This document shows, piece after piece, positions 1 through 12,715 of a DNA stretch of 64,000 bases. This stretch comes from Ancylostoma caninum (Eukaryota > Nematoda > Chromadorea > Rhabditida > Ancylostomatidae). The notes beneath the pieces are model-generated. The model had not been told where the DNA came from. It made no database searches and saw nothing but the letters and a program-made list of their open reading frames with translations. How positions within the stretch are numbered: the first letter of the stretch is position 1; each line of letters starts with the position of its first letter. Both the position numbers and the translations under genes were made by a program. The stretch covers positions 806,001-870,000 of the forward strand of contig JBAJFG010000074.1 of the NCBI GenBank assembly GCA_037903475.1, written 5' to 3'.

Positions 1-1280
1 GCACTATGCTAGGTGCTATACTCCTCGAGGAGCATACCCGCAGCCTAAGTGGTTTTGGTAAACATCTCGCTCAGATCCATTAGCCATCACATCAGGCTTG
101 CTGCATGGTCATTCTATGCTTCCTGGCATAATAGTTCTAATTTAGACATTTCTAACATAGCACTGCAAAGTTAGAACGATGTCGTTGGGTTTCCTTCTCA
201 TTGCTTTCTGATACTGTTATCTTGAAATAAATTGCGCGATGTATCTTTGGCTGCAGTATACTACCAGCTATTTCGCATTTATGGCGGCGTCTAAATTCTC
301 TTTCGTCAATTTTTGACTCTTCAAGAAAGTGTGGCCTAGCCTAAATAATTTTAATAAAACAGTGACATCCAAAATGTCGGTGGTTGCATGTATCTTCTAC
401 TATAGCTGCGATCTCGCTTCTTTTTTGAGCAACTTGTAGGGTTAACATGCTTACTCTAAACGATGAGATTGCCTTGTGGCCCTTGAAGCGTACTGCTGTC
501 AGTTGGTTCATGTCGCAGGCATCGTGGAATTGTTTCATGTTAATTTAATGAATTGTTTTGATCACCCTTTTCCTTTTATTTCTCCCTTTTACCCTATTTT
601 CATTTTCACCTGATATTGTCCATGTTCATCGCTATGTAATTACTGCGAGAATTGTTTCTCTGGAAAGAAGCTCAGATTGCTTCTGCTCTTTTGGAACACT
701 ATGGAATTTTGCTTTTCCACTGACATTTTTGCTACATACCTCACATTTTCTAATGTACATATATTCGTTTCTGCAAGCATAAGGAAATTCAGATTAGAAG
801 TAGTAACTGATTTTGCGACCAGTCGGTTGGTTAAGTGATGCGATTGTTGAACTTCTTTTTATCGATTCTCAACCGACGCGTCGTCCAGCTTGACTGCTGT
901 GGTTATAAGGAACTTTGATTTTTCAAACGAGTTTTTGTAGTCATTGGAAGTACCGGCTTTGCAAAAGTTTTAGGCATCTTCGAATCTATGAGGTTGCGTC
1001 AAAATATAATAGACAAGGATTTTTGGTGGTACAGCTTTTAATTACTTGGTTATCACTTGTGTCACACTCCTTAGAGTTCCTTTGGAGATGGACACCTGGA
1101 ATTTGCAGCTTTAGGCATCTTCATGAGCTCTTCGAAATTCTGCTAGCTATTTAAAACAGGCTTTATCAATGCCTAGTTCATCACGTTTAGGCATTTCTAG
1201 TCCGTTTTTATTTTTCCCACACAATCTTGTTTGAATCTTCGCTTATCCATGATTTTGCTTCTGTGAATTGTTCTTTCTAG
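1..1280. other. Non-coding stretch, probably vps-36 intron
   Basis: AT-rich sequence without a convincing exon. The acceptor TTCTTTCTAG at 1271-1280 ends it. Small open frames here have no family resemblance and are crossed by stops in the frame needed for the GLUE domain. Confidence 0.5.
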
Positions 1281-4200
1281 GACCGTCGTCTCATTCTGCA
1301 TCATTCTCTGGTGAAATCGACAGAAAAACACCACAAGTCGATGTTCAGCCGCGGCGGCAAGATAATTGTCCGCCTCGAGCCCGCTCCACCGAATAATGTG
1401 GGACCTCAAAGAACGAGCCAGTTCAATTATATCCGTCTTGTTTTTCGCAATGGTGGAGAAGAAGAGGTGGGTTGTTGTAATTAAGTGGTTATAAACTTGC
1501 AAAATGTTGAATTCTTGAACTTTTCTAAATCACTTCCTATATTTCAATTTGTTCCTTTAAATTTTTGTGATTTAGTTCCACAAGAAGTATGAAGAGGCTC
1601 TCAAACGGAAGACCTGGCAACGGTCCAGCTCCGGGTCAAGCTCTGGTGGAGTGAGTCACTTCATTTCCTTTCTTTTGGAGGGCAGTTGAGTAAACCAATC
1701 AATCTTTAATGGATGTTTGGATTTTACTTACTCAGAAATGCATTCGTTTTGTTCAAAAAAAAAAAGTGTTTCAGTCGAGAACCAGCCAAGGAATCCAGAT
1801 GCGTCCCGTGGGAATAGCAGGTCTTGAGAAAAGGTTGGCTGAAAATCATCAGCGAACACATGAAACAATAAGTCAGGTTAGATTTAACTAGTTTCGTCAA
1901 TGATTCTTCGTCAGGCATTCTATAATAGTAATCATATCCTTCTTGTTTCACTCACTTGTTGCATTTGTTGCTTACAAGCTAGGCTTGGTTTTGGTGAATT
2001 TCCCTTTTTATCTCACGCTGTAATTGCTGTTGCTTTCTTTTCATTCAACAAAAGTGATATCTAGACTACCTTCTTTTCATTCTTCATGTCTGATTCTTTT
2101 TCAGCGCTTTACTATCATTCTTTCATTTTCCCTCCTCTTGATCTTGACAAAAAAGACTTGATTCTATTTGATAGAATCAAGTCTTTTTTGTTCTTATTAT
2201 TCTGCTCTGAACAAACTTTTCCAAAACTGACTATGCCACTGATATGTCAGCCAAAATTGTCAACATGTTTTGTCACTTTCAGACGTCATTTGAGCAAGGA
2301 ACCTCCTCTGCACAGGTGGAATACCCTGAGTATCGTGCTCACCCAACCTTGACTTTTAGCCGAGCCAGGGTTACTCCCTACACTCCACAAATGCGAGAAA
2401 CACATGTAATCCTGCTTAATTTCAGGGTGAATATATGCAAAAATGGTAGCGGATATAAAAAGCACAGCGCGCCCTTGTTTTCCTGAAATTTCACCCCAAA
2501 TATAGGAAAAAATGAAAAATTTCGATTTTTATCTTTCTTCTTCTTTTTCATATCCGCTGCCGCTTTTGCACATATTTGCATACTACTGAGTCTCCTCAAT
2601 CCTATCTTAGCCGAGCTCTTCTCTTCTGTGTCCTTAGAAATCCCGTGTGCGAAATCCAAAAAATCTTCAATTTTCAGGATGTATTTTTTCAGTCCGTGTT
2701 TCAATCAGCAGCCAAATTCAGATATATTCGTTTAATACTCTTTCTCCTAATTCCACATCTAGGCGGACTTCCTCTCGGCTCCTCTATATCCTCAGAAATC
2801 GTGTACAGAACGTCAGAGCTCGTGAAAAATCGGCATTCTATATTTACACAGAAACGACAAAAAAAATACAGCCCCCCCCCCTCGGTCGCCATCACGATTT
2901 GGTAGGCAACTTTCACTCCTGGACCTCCGATTTTTTTACGTTCAACGTTCATTTTCGAAGTCCAATGCTCACAACTATTCTACCTATGCTCCTCCCATAC
3001 GGTTAATTGGTCATTACATTTTACAGGCGTTTGAGGATATGTCGCGTCTTATGGAGACTGCTCGTGATATGGTCAGCCTTTCAAAGAGTATTGCTGAGAA
3101 GCTTCGCTCTCGACGTGGAGAAATAACTGAGGATGAGGTTAGTGGGCTTTTCTCTGCCTCAGTGTTTCTTTATTTTTTCTTTTGTTTATTTGTTCTCATA
3201 AATAAAACACTAATTAGGTGGCGTTTCGCATCATGAATGGCGACTTATTCTTTTTTTCTCATATTTCAAATTTTCAGACGATTGCATTCAAATCGTATCT
3301 GTTATCGCTGGGAGTGTCAGATCCTGTGACGAAATCTGCTTACGGCAGTGGTGCTGTTTACTTCGAGAAGCTTGGAGAAGAGCTGTGTACAGTACTTCTG
3401 GAGCCGCTAAAGGTTATTCATCTTCTTATAGGTTTCGTCATTTCGTCTTCTCTTCTTTACTGTTTCACGTAATGCAACGCGAGTTCTTTCGTAAATTCTC
3501 GTCAGTTTGAAAGTTCATCTGGAAGTCTTGTTCGAAAAAGGCTAAGTACTGCCCTGAGTCCGTCAAAGACTATTCAAGAGCCTGGAAAAGTGAACAAAGC
3601 CGGTCTCTACCACATTGGTCATTGCCATTCTTCTTTTCGGAGTTACCCTTTTCTCAATCCAGCCGTTCCAGGAATGTGGTGGAATGATGGCGTTGCCTGA
3701 AGTGTATTGTCGAGTAAATCGTGCACGTGGCCTAGAACTACTTTCACCGGAAGATTTACTAAACGCCTGTCAGGCACTGAGCAGAAAGCCGAATTCGCCC
3801 ATGGAGTCAGTTTGCGAAACTTTTTTACTTGTTAGAGGGCATAGTTGTTATGTGGTGCCATTCCAGACTCCATCGATTTGCTACTGGTGTCATAGTGCTA
3901 CAACTGAAAACTGCATCTGTTGAAAGTATGGTGGAAGCAACAGCAGAGTTTGTTAAGAAAAATGGTAGTGCAACAGCAAGCCAATTGGCGGCCAACCAGG
4001 GAATCACAGTGATTCTAGCGAAAGAGAGGTCAGTGGCATTTCATAGGTGTGTACCCTGCATGAGCCGAAACGCGTCATTATCATCTCTTTTGTGCTCGTC
4101 AACATGCTAAATACTCACAGGATGTAGATCACAATCGCGAGGTAGCGGTTCTCAGCATTTCTGTACACAGCCTTGTGTTAAATTAGGCAGGGTAAGGCCC

Positions 4201-4751
4201 ATGAAGGGGGGGGGGGGACAGGATTGTAGCGAAACGTGAGAGGAGTGGTTTTGCCGGCTGAGAGAGGAGAAGGGTCACGAGGAAATATTTATGGAAGCTC
4301 GGCGGGGATAAAAATTCATATGCAAGAGGGAGCATCCGAGGGAGTTGTGGGGGGGGGGGGTGGTAATGGCGAAATGTAGGATTTTGTATGCGGAACTGGA
4401 GGCGGGGGTCATGTTTCTGCCAGCTATGAGGAAAGTCGTACGCTGATCGACATTTTATGATTTTCACGTTTGACCTTGGCTTCTCTAGGTTCTGATAGAA
4501 GTCCACAAATCTTCCAATTCACTCATCGGCGTTCTATACCTTTTCTAGTATCGACGATGTCACCTGTAAATTATTATCGCGATATTGATGCAGTATTTCA
4601 AGAATACGTGATTTCGGAAGAGCTTTAAGTGGTTGGTTGTCTAGTATTTATTTTCAGGCTACTAGCGGCAGAAGAACAAGCTGTACTCTGTCGTGACGAT
4701 TCAACGGAAGGTCTTAAATTTTACCCGAATCGATTTCTCATCGATGTATAG
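1281..4751 (+). CDS. vps-36: VPS36, ESCRT-II subunit (5' part not in window or not found)
   Basis: VPS36 is the ubiquitin- and lipid-binding subunit of ESCRT-II, which sorts ubiquitinated cargo into multivesicular endosomes. Exons by frame and splice phase: 1281-1466, 1576-1650, 1775-1876, 3027-3137, 3278-3412, 3672-3805, 3867-4028 and 4658-4751 (stop TAG 4749-4751); all phases agree. The first visible exon carries the end of the GLUE domain ([13 protein letters not shown], compare KIVVHLHPAPPNK in human). Later exons give the coiled region ([16 protein letters not shown]) and the winged-helix segments ([34 protein letters not shown], ending [16 protein letters not shown]). The GLUE start (THRLIW-type motif) is missing; nothing in 1-1280 matches it, so the first exons probably lie upstream. 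The 1,150-bp intron 1877-3026 holds inverted repeats. Family assignment is very secure; the 3672-3805/3867 junction was chosen because it alone keeps frame and homology. Confidence 0.93.
2148..2190. repeat. Perfect 20-bp hairpin in vps-36 intron
   Basis: Arms 2148-2167 and 2171-2190 are exact reverse complements with a 3-base loop. It lies in the intron 1877-3026. It may be the core of a small MITE. Confidence 0.85.
2427..2582. repeat. Imperfect inverted repeat, MITE-like, in vps-36 intron
   Basis: A motif ending TAGCGGATAT near 2445-2457 recurs inverted as ATATCCGCTGCCGC near 2550-2563, and the flanking TATGCAAAA and TTTTGCACATA also pair. The element is about 155 bp with arms of about 30 bp. 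No target duplication could be fixed. Confidence 0.5.
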
Positions 4752-5340
4752 GCGCAAAGAATTAGTCACGTGATACCCAAATACCATAGTTTACATAATT
4801 AAATGTCTATTGATCCGGTTTGCTGTCCCTTGCCATCTGAAACTGCTCTCACGGTCTGCGTCGGAGCACCATTGCTGTCAGTAAGGCGTTCTGACTATGG
4901 AAGTAGTTTTGGTTGTGTTCTTGTGATGTGACATGTGTTAATAATTCTTTTTTCTAGTCACATTGTGTTCATCAATGAGTCATACATAAGCAATCATCTT
5001 GTATAGTGTGAATTGTTGATCTGCTTGCTTCAGAAACGTTGTGTAGACGCAGTAGTAGATTATGTTTGTATTGTTTGAGGCGTTGACTGTTGCTGCGACC
5101 CTTCTTGCCATTTTCAAACCAACACTAAGGTGCAGTTATGTAGAATTACTTTAGATCTCGATGATGATGTAAGATGCCAAAATAGCATTTTCTTACTGTG
5201 GAATGTTGAAGTACAAGTAAAGAGCTTCTAACATTGATTTCCCGTGAATTTCAATGGTTGTTTCCGCCTTTACTTAGAATATTTCCAAGCTTTTACTCAC
5301 ATTCTGTGTTATGATGTTGTTTTCATATTGGTAGGTACTC
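4752..5340 (+). promoter_or_regulatory. vps-36 to fipp-1 intergenic region with possible trans-splice acceptor
   Basis: 589 bp separate the VPS36 stop from the FIP1 ATG on the same strand. A pyrimidine-rich stretch ending TTTTCATATTGGTAG lies six bases before the ATG at 5341 and looks like a spliced-leader acceptor. No clear AATAAA was seen after the VPS36 stop. Shared transcription is inference. Confidence 0.4.
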
Positions 5341-8300
5341 ATGGATGGGCCGCCTGGCGTAGACGTGGAGCCGGCCCCCGCACCAGTGCCGGAACCGGCG
5401 CCGGTTGAACCAAAACATGATGCGACTCAGCCTGTTGCAGGTCTGTGTTTTAACCATGTAGTATAATTTTTCTGTTCGTTGATGCATACTGGATACTGAA
5501 TACTTGGTTAATCGTTAATTTGGTGGCTGTCGCTCTTCATCGATTCGCATAACGAGTTGGTGAGAGCTTGGGCGATGGCCTCACGGCAGCGGGGTTCAAC
5601 TAAAAACTAAATTCCGGCCAGATTTGTGTTAATAAGGATGTAGTATCAGGCTTTTGTTTGGGAGATCACAAGTACCTTCTAAACATTTCCGTAGATTTTA
5701 CTTGAAGTCCCTCATATTCTGTCAGTTTTTGGGCCTGAGCTTACGGTCCATTCTTTGCCCCCTCACTCAGATTTTCGTACCAACTCATAATGTATCCGTA
5801 ATGGCTAGCTGTTCTGTCTTTTATTTTGGTTTCACATCGAAGGTACTCACCACAGGATGGTCTTTTTTTGGCATTAGGTCATCTCTTTGTAAAAAAATTC
5901 ACCATCCAGTTGAACCAAGTCAAGTTACATTCCTGCTCATTCATTTTTACTGCTTTAGTCTGCCTCGAAGTTATCCCACTTTATGGCTTGGTGGACGTTC
6001 TTTTTTCTTGATCTTCTGAACGTTTTTTCTTGTTTTTTTTCCAATTTTTTGGCGCACCTCTTTCTGGTGTGTGGAACAAATAAACGCAGAGTAATGGCCA
6101 TTATTTCGACCTCCTTATCCGTCTGAAATTGCCGTAAACTTAGACCTCCAACTAACTTTAAACACCTAAACTATAGCTTTGGACGTAAAATTCCCGAAGA
6201 ATCGCTCCAGATAACTATTTCTATTAGAGCGTCTAAATCTAGGTGCTTTTATAACTGGAGTGTTTGTTTTGCCAATCTACCCTTTTCAGATCCACTTGCT
6301 GACTCTGGAGATGATGATGACGATGATGATGTTGAAGTGACAATCGGTGTTATACCACCAGTAAATGTACAGTATAGCATGGTTAGTGTGTAATTCACCT
6401 GGTTATTGTTAAAAACCTTATCTGAGTTGGAAGTTTTTGTTTTTTCTTTCCTCGATTTTTTGCACTTAAGAAAGGTTCCTTGGATGTGAACGGAGATGCC
6501 GGCCAGACAGGAAAGCTCGACATCGATGCGGTGCCAACAATCAACGACAAGCCGATCTATGATATTGATCTGGCTCAAATGGAGGATCGACCTTGGCGAA
6601 AACCCGGTGCTGACATTACGGATTACTTCAATTATGGATTCACGGAAGGTAAGATTGGATTTAATAGTTTTTGAGGAATATCACAGGAACAATTTGATTC
6701 AGATACCTGGAACGCCTACTGTGAGCGCCAAAAGAAGCTAAGACAAGAGTATAATAATCAAGCAGCAGTGAACAAAGCGCTATTCTCTTCTATCAATCTA
6801 TCAAATCCACTTGGGATGCCGCGTAAGTTCAAATTTGTTGCCGTAAGTGCTTTAATAACCTTCCTTTCTCTTCAGCTACTGGTGGAAGACAGCTGGTACC
6901 ACTCACTGAAGGAACTGTTAAGGTTCTTACTGATAATGGTGGTATTTTCAAGCCACACTATCATAAGTTGGCGAACGATAATTCTGAGGTGAGATTTTCG
7001 ATATGTAACTGTCTGCGTGTGCTGAAATCTACACTCTTCTGTCTCTCGCCCTTCAGTGATGATTTTACTACTCTCCAGCAAGTTAGGCTTGGTTGTGTAG
7101 TGCATTATAGGTATAGACAGGTGTTTGAGCAGAAATCTGCTTACCATTTACGACATTCTGATTGGGAAATTTCGCTTACTTCCCTCTATTTACGAGTTGA
7201 AGCCGGCTTCCCTATAGTCTGACCGGTTCATATTAAATCCGAATCTACGCGCACAGTTACCTGTGCTGGGTATTGAGCTTTTTGCCTGGAAAGGGGAATG
7301 CTGCCACGCTTCGCCATTGGCCAACTCGTCCAAATGGCCAGTCGCAGAGCTCGGGTTCAGTGTACTACTTTCCAGTTGTATCCCTTCGCATTTCAGCCAA
7401 TCGTAAGAACGGTCATCGGAGGCCCTCCGCCAACAACTGGTCCGACTGGCCCTCCTGGTGTGGTAGGTCGCAAAGTGATCTATGACAATTACTGGTTTGC
7501 TTTCAACTGTTGAGATGTATCTGTTATCAGACACCGACGGCCACACCAGCCCCCATTGTCGATTTTAGTAAACCTCCGCCTGGCATACCACCTCCTGGAA
7601 CGACCCCTGCACCATCAGTTGTACCAACCATGCACATAATGGGTGGTTAGTTAACGGCGTGGGACTTGTTATAATTAACAGTTCTCATAGTTGAATTCAG
7701 ATGGTCCTCCTGGTGTGGACATGATAGCGCCTCCAGGAGTAGATGGGCCGCCTGGAGTTGATATGGAGCCACAAACGATCCCAACTCTTGGCTCTGGAAG
7801 CGGATTGGATATGTCAATGCCTCCACCAGGGTAGATCATTTCTTGAAAATTTCCATTTCTCCTTCATACTGGTCAGGGATGAGCGGAAGTATTGGGGAGG
7901 ACCGGAAGTCGGAAGTCATGGACAGCTTGAAATACAAGGAGATTTGGAAACAAAAACAGCATCTGTGAACTCGTACAACTCAGCTACCACCAATTCTCCA
8001 CAAACCTAGAAGTTAGACGTTTCCGTGATACCAGAATATAGGAACTCCCGAATTAAGGAACTCCGAAACAGGTATTTCCGCTCATCCCTGATACTAATAC
8101 CTTCGAAATATTCTTTTTCCAGTACGTTGTATTTTTTTTCGGACCACGCCTGGTTTGTTACGACTTCTAAGTGCTGGCACTACTTCCTTTTATTTCAGAT
8201 GAAGTTTTTTTCTTCACAAACATTCCCTGGACTTTTCATCCTTGACGTTTTGGAATTTCCAGTCGAACATTAGATATTTCTCCAAATTTGATTCAGTTTC

Positions 8301-10628
8301 AACCCCTCCATGCCCCCACCTGGCATGAGACCACCGCAAATGCCAATGCCGATGACAAATATGCCACCGCCTGGCTTCAACACAATGATGCCTCCACCTG
8401 GATTCGGACAAAATCGATTTCCACCTTCGGGACCTGGAGGTACTTGAAAAGTAGTTACTCTTTCGGTTGTTCTGTGTGTTCTAGCTTTGTTTTGGCGCTT
8501 GTAAACTGAAACTTGAGAAGAAGCTCTGGGAAAAAAAATGGTTGTCAATGCATACTGTAACGTTTGGTAGCAGCATTAATATTTGTGCTGAATAGTTAAT
8601 TGCTTTGATCGATGCTGAACGCTCTCTTCTTTGTTATTAGGAGAAAGCACATTTTTTTAGCTGTGATATTTCTTGGAGTTTTTGTGGTCATCTATAGAAT
8701 GAACCTTGTGATTTCAGGCATGAATAGGCCGCCTCCGTTGATGGGACGAGATTTTGACCCAATGGGTAGAAGGGACTCCACAGATTTTGATGATGGGTAT
8801 GCAGTATGCTATACCGAAACACGACTCATTCGAGAGCGTGTATAGATTCAAGTTGCAATTTCAGTGACGACGATCGTAGACGTCATAAGAGGCGCAGTCG
8901 GTCAAGAAGTCCATCGAGACGAGACTCCAGGTTAGGCCTTGTTTTTTTTCGAAGTTTCATCTTCAGTTTCTTTTATTTTATTCTATGTATCTTTTGAGCC
9001 TTGTCATTTATACGGGTTGCTCAGTTTTTTTCGCAATGTTCCCGGGTTTTTATCCAGTAATTTGCAGAGGAATTATGCTAGAAAATTTTAATTTTAAGGG
9101 GCAAGAACGCCAAAATCGAATGACTAAAAGACTGAAGTCTCCTGTTAACTTCCAAAGTTTTCCAAGCGCCAACTCATAAAGATGAGCGGTTTTCTAACAA
9201 GTATTTCGTTGAACAAAGCGGGGAGTTTTGCTCGGAAACCCACGCGTTCGTTTTTGAATCGAGTTTATTATTTTTTCTCGCCTGGGGTTTCTGGTATTCA
9301 TTTTTATGTGAACATTCTAAACTCCGCGTTGATGATGATTGATGATGATGCTATGATTGAGGCTGTAGAAATTTTTCACAGGAGGGTGAGAGATCTTCAT
9401 TTCTACTCCAATTTGTAATTATTATGTTCCGCCTGAAAACACGAGATCAGCAGGCTTAGCGTAATTGTTTAAAATTTATATACGCTGTTCCGTTCCAAAC
9501 CTGATACGGTTATGCCCAATACACTGAGGATGTGGTACTGCTAGAATTGTCGTAAAAAAGGAAGTGCCATTTTAGACGAACACGTGATAGTGGACGAGAT
9601 CGCGAACGGGATGACCGCAGAGATCGTGATAAGGATCGCGATAAGGAGCGCGATAAAGACCGTGATCGAGAAAAGGAAAGAGAACGTGAACGTGGTACAG
9701 AACGGACAGATCGCAGCAGTAGGCGGCATAGATCACGAAGTGGAAGTGCTGATGGTGAGTAATTATCGTTAATTATTCATTATCATTAATACTTGCGTAC
9801 ATTCCATACGTTTCTGAGAAGAATTGTATGCTGTTACGATTTGCCTTGGTAGGCAGTTATACGCTCCCTCAAAACATTTCGTTCAAAAACGAAAACTACC
9901 CTTCTAAACCTTCATTTGACAGAGTTTTGAAGGCGGTGTAAATCCTACTACAGTCTAAGAATACGTTCATTTTCTGAGGGTTCTAATGGCAGATCTCAAA
10001 AACCGTCACCTTTTTGAACTTTCGTCTGAAGTTTGAGAGCGATATCAGTTCTACTGTAGTCTAGGAAGAGATCGATTCTCATGAATGGTTCTTAGGGCCG
10101 TAGTCAGAATTTATATAGTCTGTTCCTATTTCAGCTCGCAAGCGACGTGAAGAACGGGACAAGGAGAAGAAACGGGAACGACGGGATGAAGATAGTGAAA
10201 GGAAAAAGAGGTGAGCACAAATACTTCATTCATTGTTCATCTGTTCTTTATTACTATTTTTTTATCATTTGTTTTTATTTATCGCCTTCCTTTCACTTTC
10301 TGCTGTTGACCCTTACAATAGGCTCTAATACAATTTTTTTTTCAATTATAGAAGGCACGATAAAGACGACGACGAACGACGCGACAGGCGAAGTGACGAA
10401 CGCGATCGACGAGAGAAGCGATCGCGACGCGATGATCGCGGTGATAGAGAAGATCGTGAGGATCGTGATAGAGACAAGGATAGAGAAAGAGGGGAAGGCA
10501 GAGATAAGGATAGAGAACGAGATGAACGTGAAAAGGAACGACAAATGGAGATCAAGCAGGAGATAGTAGAGCCGGCCGGCAATGAGGAACCTCCACCGCC
10601 TGGTGTGGACATGCCACCAACTGCTTAA
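5341..10628 (+). CDS. fipp-1: FIP1, pre-mRNA 3'-end-processing (CPSF) factor
   Basis: FIP1 tethers poly(A) polymerase to CPSF in the nucleus. Exons: 5341-5440, 6290-6381, 6471-6648, 6703-6822, 6876-6988, 7397-7462, 7531-7645, 7701-7830, 8297-8439, 8718-8796, 8865-8930, 9576-9754, 10135-10210 and 10352-10628 (stop TAA 10626-10628). All phases fit; the product is 577 aa. In order it shows an acidic stretch (DSGDDDDDDDVEV, about residues 38-50), the diagnostic FIP1 motif DITDYFNYGFTEDTW (about 112-126), a long Pro/Gly/Met-rich middle with PPGVD repeats, then an SR-like tract and an RD/RE/DK-rich tail (about 380-560), as in animal FIP1L1. It ends with another PPGVD motif. Exon 3 uses an unusual TTAAG acceptor. 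The start of exon 6 is the least certain, because an upstream open frame in 7270-7396 could also be exonic. Confidence 0.93.
7871..8092. mobile_element. MITE in fipp-1 intron
   Basis: Perfect 16-bp terminal inverted repeats (TCAGGGATGAGCGGAA at 7873-7888 and its reverse complement at 8076-8091) bound a 0.22-kb element. ATACT is present directly on both sides (7866-7870 and 8091-8095) and may be the target duplication. Confidence 0.65.
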
Positions 10629-11341
10629 ATTATGGTGTATTTTCCATGCTTGCTGTTACCGTCTATGCCGCTTTGAGCATGAGCATGATGACCTTTACGT
10701 GAGCGTTCTCTACCGCTGTAGAAAAACCTCTCCGTCTTTGATCTTCACTGAGCATCAAGGTGTTTGTAGCTAATTTCTTTTCGGATTCCGTTCTAATGAG
10801 GTTGCATCGCGAAATACTGGTCCATGTTTACACTTTCATTTAAGAAGGAATTCTGAATCAAGGTTCCAAGGTGTATCACACTGTTGCACTAAGAATAGTC
10901 CCTATATAAGCTAATGAAAGCATTGTTCTGATCTTTGGAGTTTGTACTGATCTAAGATGTTGTATTGCCGGCTTTTGCTGTTGTGATTGAATGACTATAC
11001 ATTTTCTATGATCGATGAGATTTGACAATTATTAAAAAAGCAAGTCAGTAAATTACTGCAAGGTTGTTGATGTTAATATTCTCATTGACAACTTGTATGT
11101 TGCAGCTGCGGTGCTGCTAGCATCGAGATACACGGCTTCGTCAGTCCAACAGTTGATTCCCGATCAGTCCAGCGTCTTCCGCTTGTTTCCTTTTTACTTC
11201 CTCTTGGTTGTGTGCTGCTTATAAAAGGAAACGCATAAAAACCCATCGAAGACGCCATGTCGGCTGGAGGTTGTAGCTGTTAGACCATCCGCGCCATCTG
11301 ACCCACTGCCAGCAGGCATACGCACTTTCAAAACCAACGTA
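10629..11341 (+). other. fipp-1 3' UTR and intergenic
   Basis: No coding signal. An ATTAAA at about 11031 is the only plausible poly(A) signal I saw, 400 bp after the stop. The rest is unremarkable. Confidence 0.4.
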
Positions 11342-11525
11342 CAGTGAACGTTAATGGCAGTTGCCCATCCACGGCCTCAAGAAAGACGCTGCCCAACCGC
11401 GCCGTGCGCGCCATAACCGATATCTTCTGCTGCTATTATGCTACTTCTAGCAGCTTTTCTACCCGTTTTGAGGATTTTGGACCGAATTGGGAAGAAAAGC
11501 GCGTAGGAAATGGTGGGCTGAAATT
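11342..11525. mobile_element. Partial MITE, CAGTGGACG family (left half)
   Basis: The sequence starts TACAGTGAACG and runs parallel to the left half of the elements at 16342 and 62624 (GGC-rich arm, then CTGCTATTAT, TTTCTA and CCCGTTTTGAGGATTTTG). The inverted right arm is missing. Confidence 0.6.
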
Positions 11526-12715
11526 CATGAAGTGGCAGCAAAGCAACGATGATTAGCGTAATTGGTTAGCGTATATAATGGGCCGGCCCCGCTTTCTTTC
11601 TTCTTGTCCCACACTGAGTCCTCATGATGGGGCCCTTTTCTGCTTCATTCAGACTCACAAGCCTTTACATCATATGAAGTAACAAACAATGACGTGTAGA
11701 AGTCGACGTCCCAATACAGAATTAAAAATATTAGAGTAATAATAAATTCGTCAGGCTATTATTTGCAAAAATGAGTCTTCGAGCATTAGTAGCAGTAGCT
11801 GACAGCATAAAAAATACACTGGAATGGGACGAGAACAATCGTGGATTGGAGGGCAATGATACAAACACCTGGGTGAAGTTTCGTGAGAGCATATCTGAAA
11901 TTCAAATGATTTCTAACGAGAGAAAGTGGATGGGGAAGCACCCCCCCCCCAAGATGAGCCAAGATGAGCCGAACTGCAGACTGAGGCCTAGATGGAGTTC
12001 CACTAGTTTTAAAATCGCACTGGTGAACCCAGACCAGTGGGCGGGGCCTAACGGTGTGCTGGCATGGGTCAATGTTGCCCTATCGCATGCCTAACTTTTC
12101 AAGAGAATTTCCAAAAGTGAGCATCGATTTTGAACAGCGTATTCGAGAGTGTGTGAACATTCTCTCATCCTTGAAATCTATGCGTGTGCGAAAAAAAAAA
12201 TTCAAGATGGCGCGGGTTCCATGTGCAACATCTTCATTTTAATGCTGATCCCAAGTCAATGTGGTGGGAAACTCTCGCGAAAATGTCACAAAGTGATGCG
12301 CGCTATGAGAAAGTGTAAAAGATTTCCTATCCCTATGTTCTCTGCATGCTCAGGCAAAAGAATAAGCGCAAAATGCTCCAATATAAAAAAAAAGGTGATG
12401 TCATGTAGGCCAAGATTCACTATGCGAAAATTTGCAATGAGAAGGAAAGAACAACCAGGACAAGAATCAAATAGTCGACCTGCTACTATAGTAGAGCCGT
12501 AGAATAAATGTTTAGAATGGGTGGGCTGGTTAGCTATGGGAGGTAGTTGAGACTCGTCTACTGCGGATATGGTCAGCAGGCCTTTGCCTGATAAACAATA
12601 TGGTCATCCAGAGTGACCTAATACCACACTTATCAAATTACGCTGCGATACTCCTAGAATACTACAGACATGTGCCATTAGCATCCTGCTAGAAACTCGA
12701 ATATATCATTTTTCA
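11526..12715. other. Intergenic, nothing recognised
   Basis: Short frames such as the one at 11771-12094 show no family resemblance. A (C)10 run sits at 11941-11950. Confidence 0.4.
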
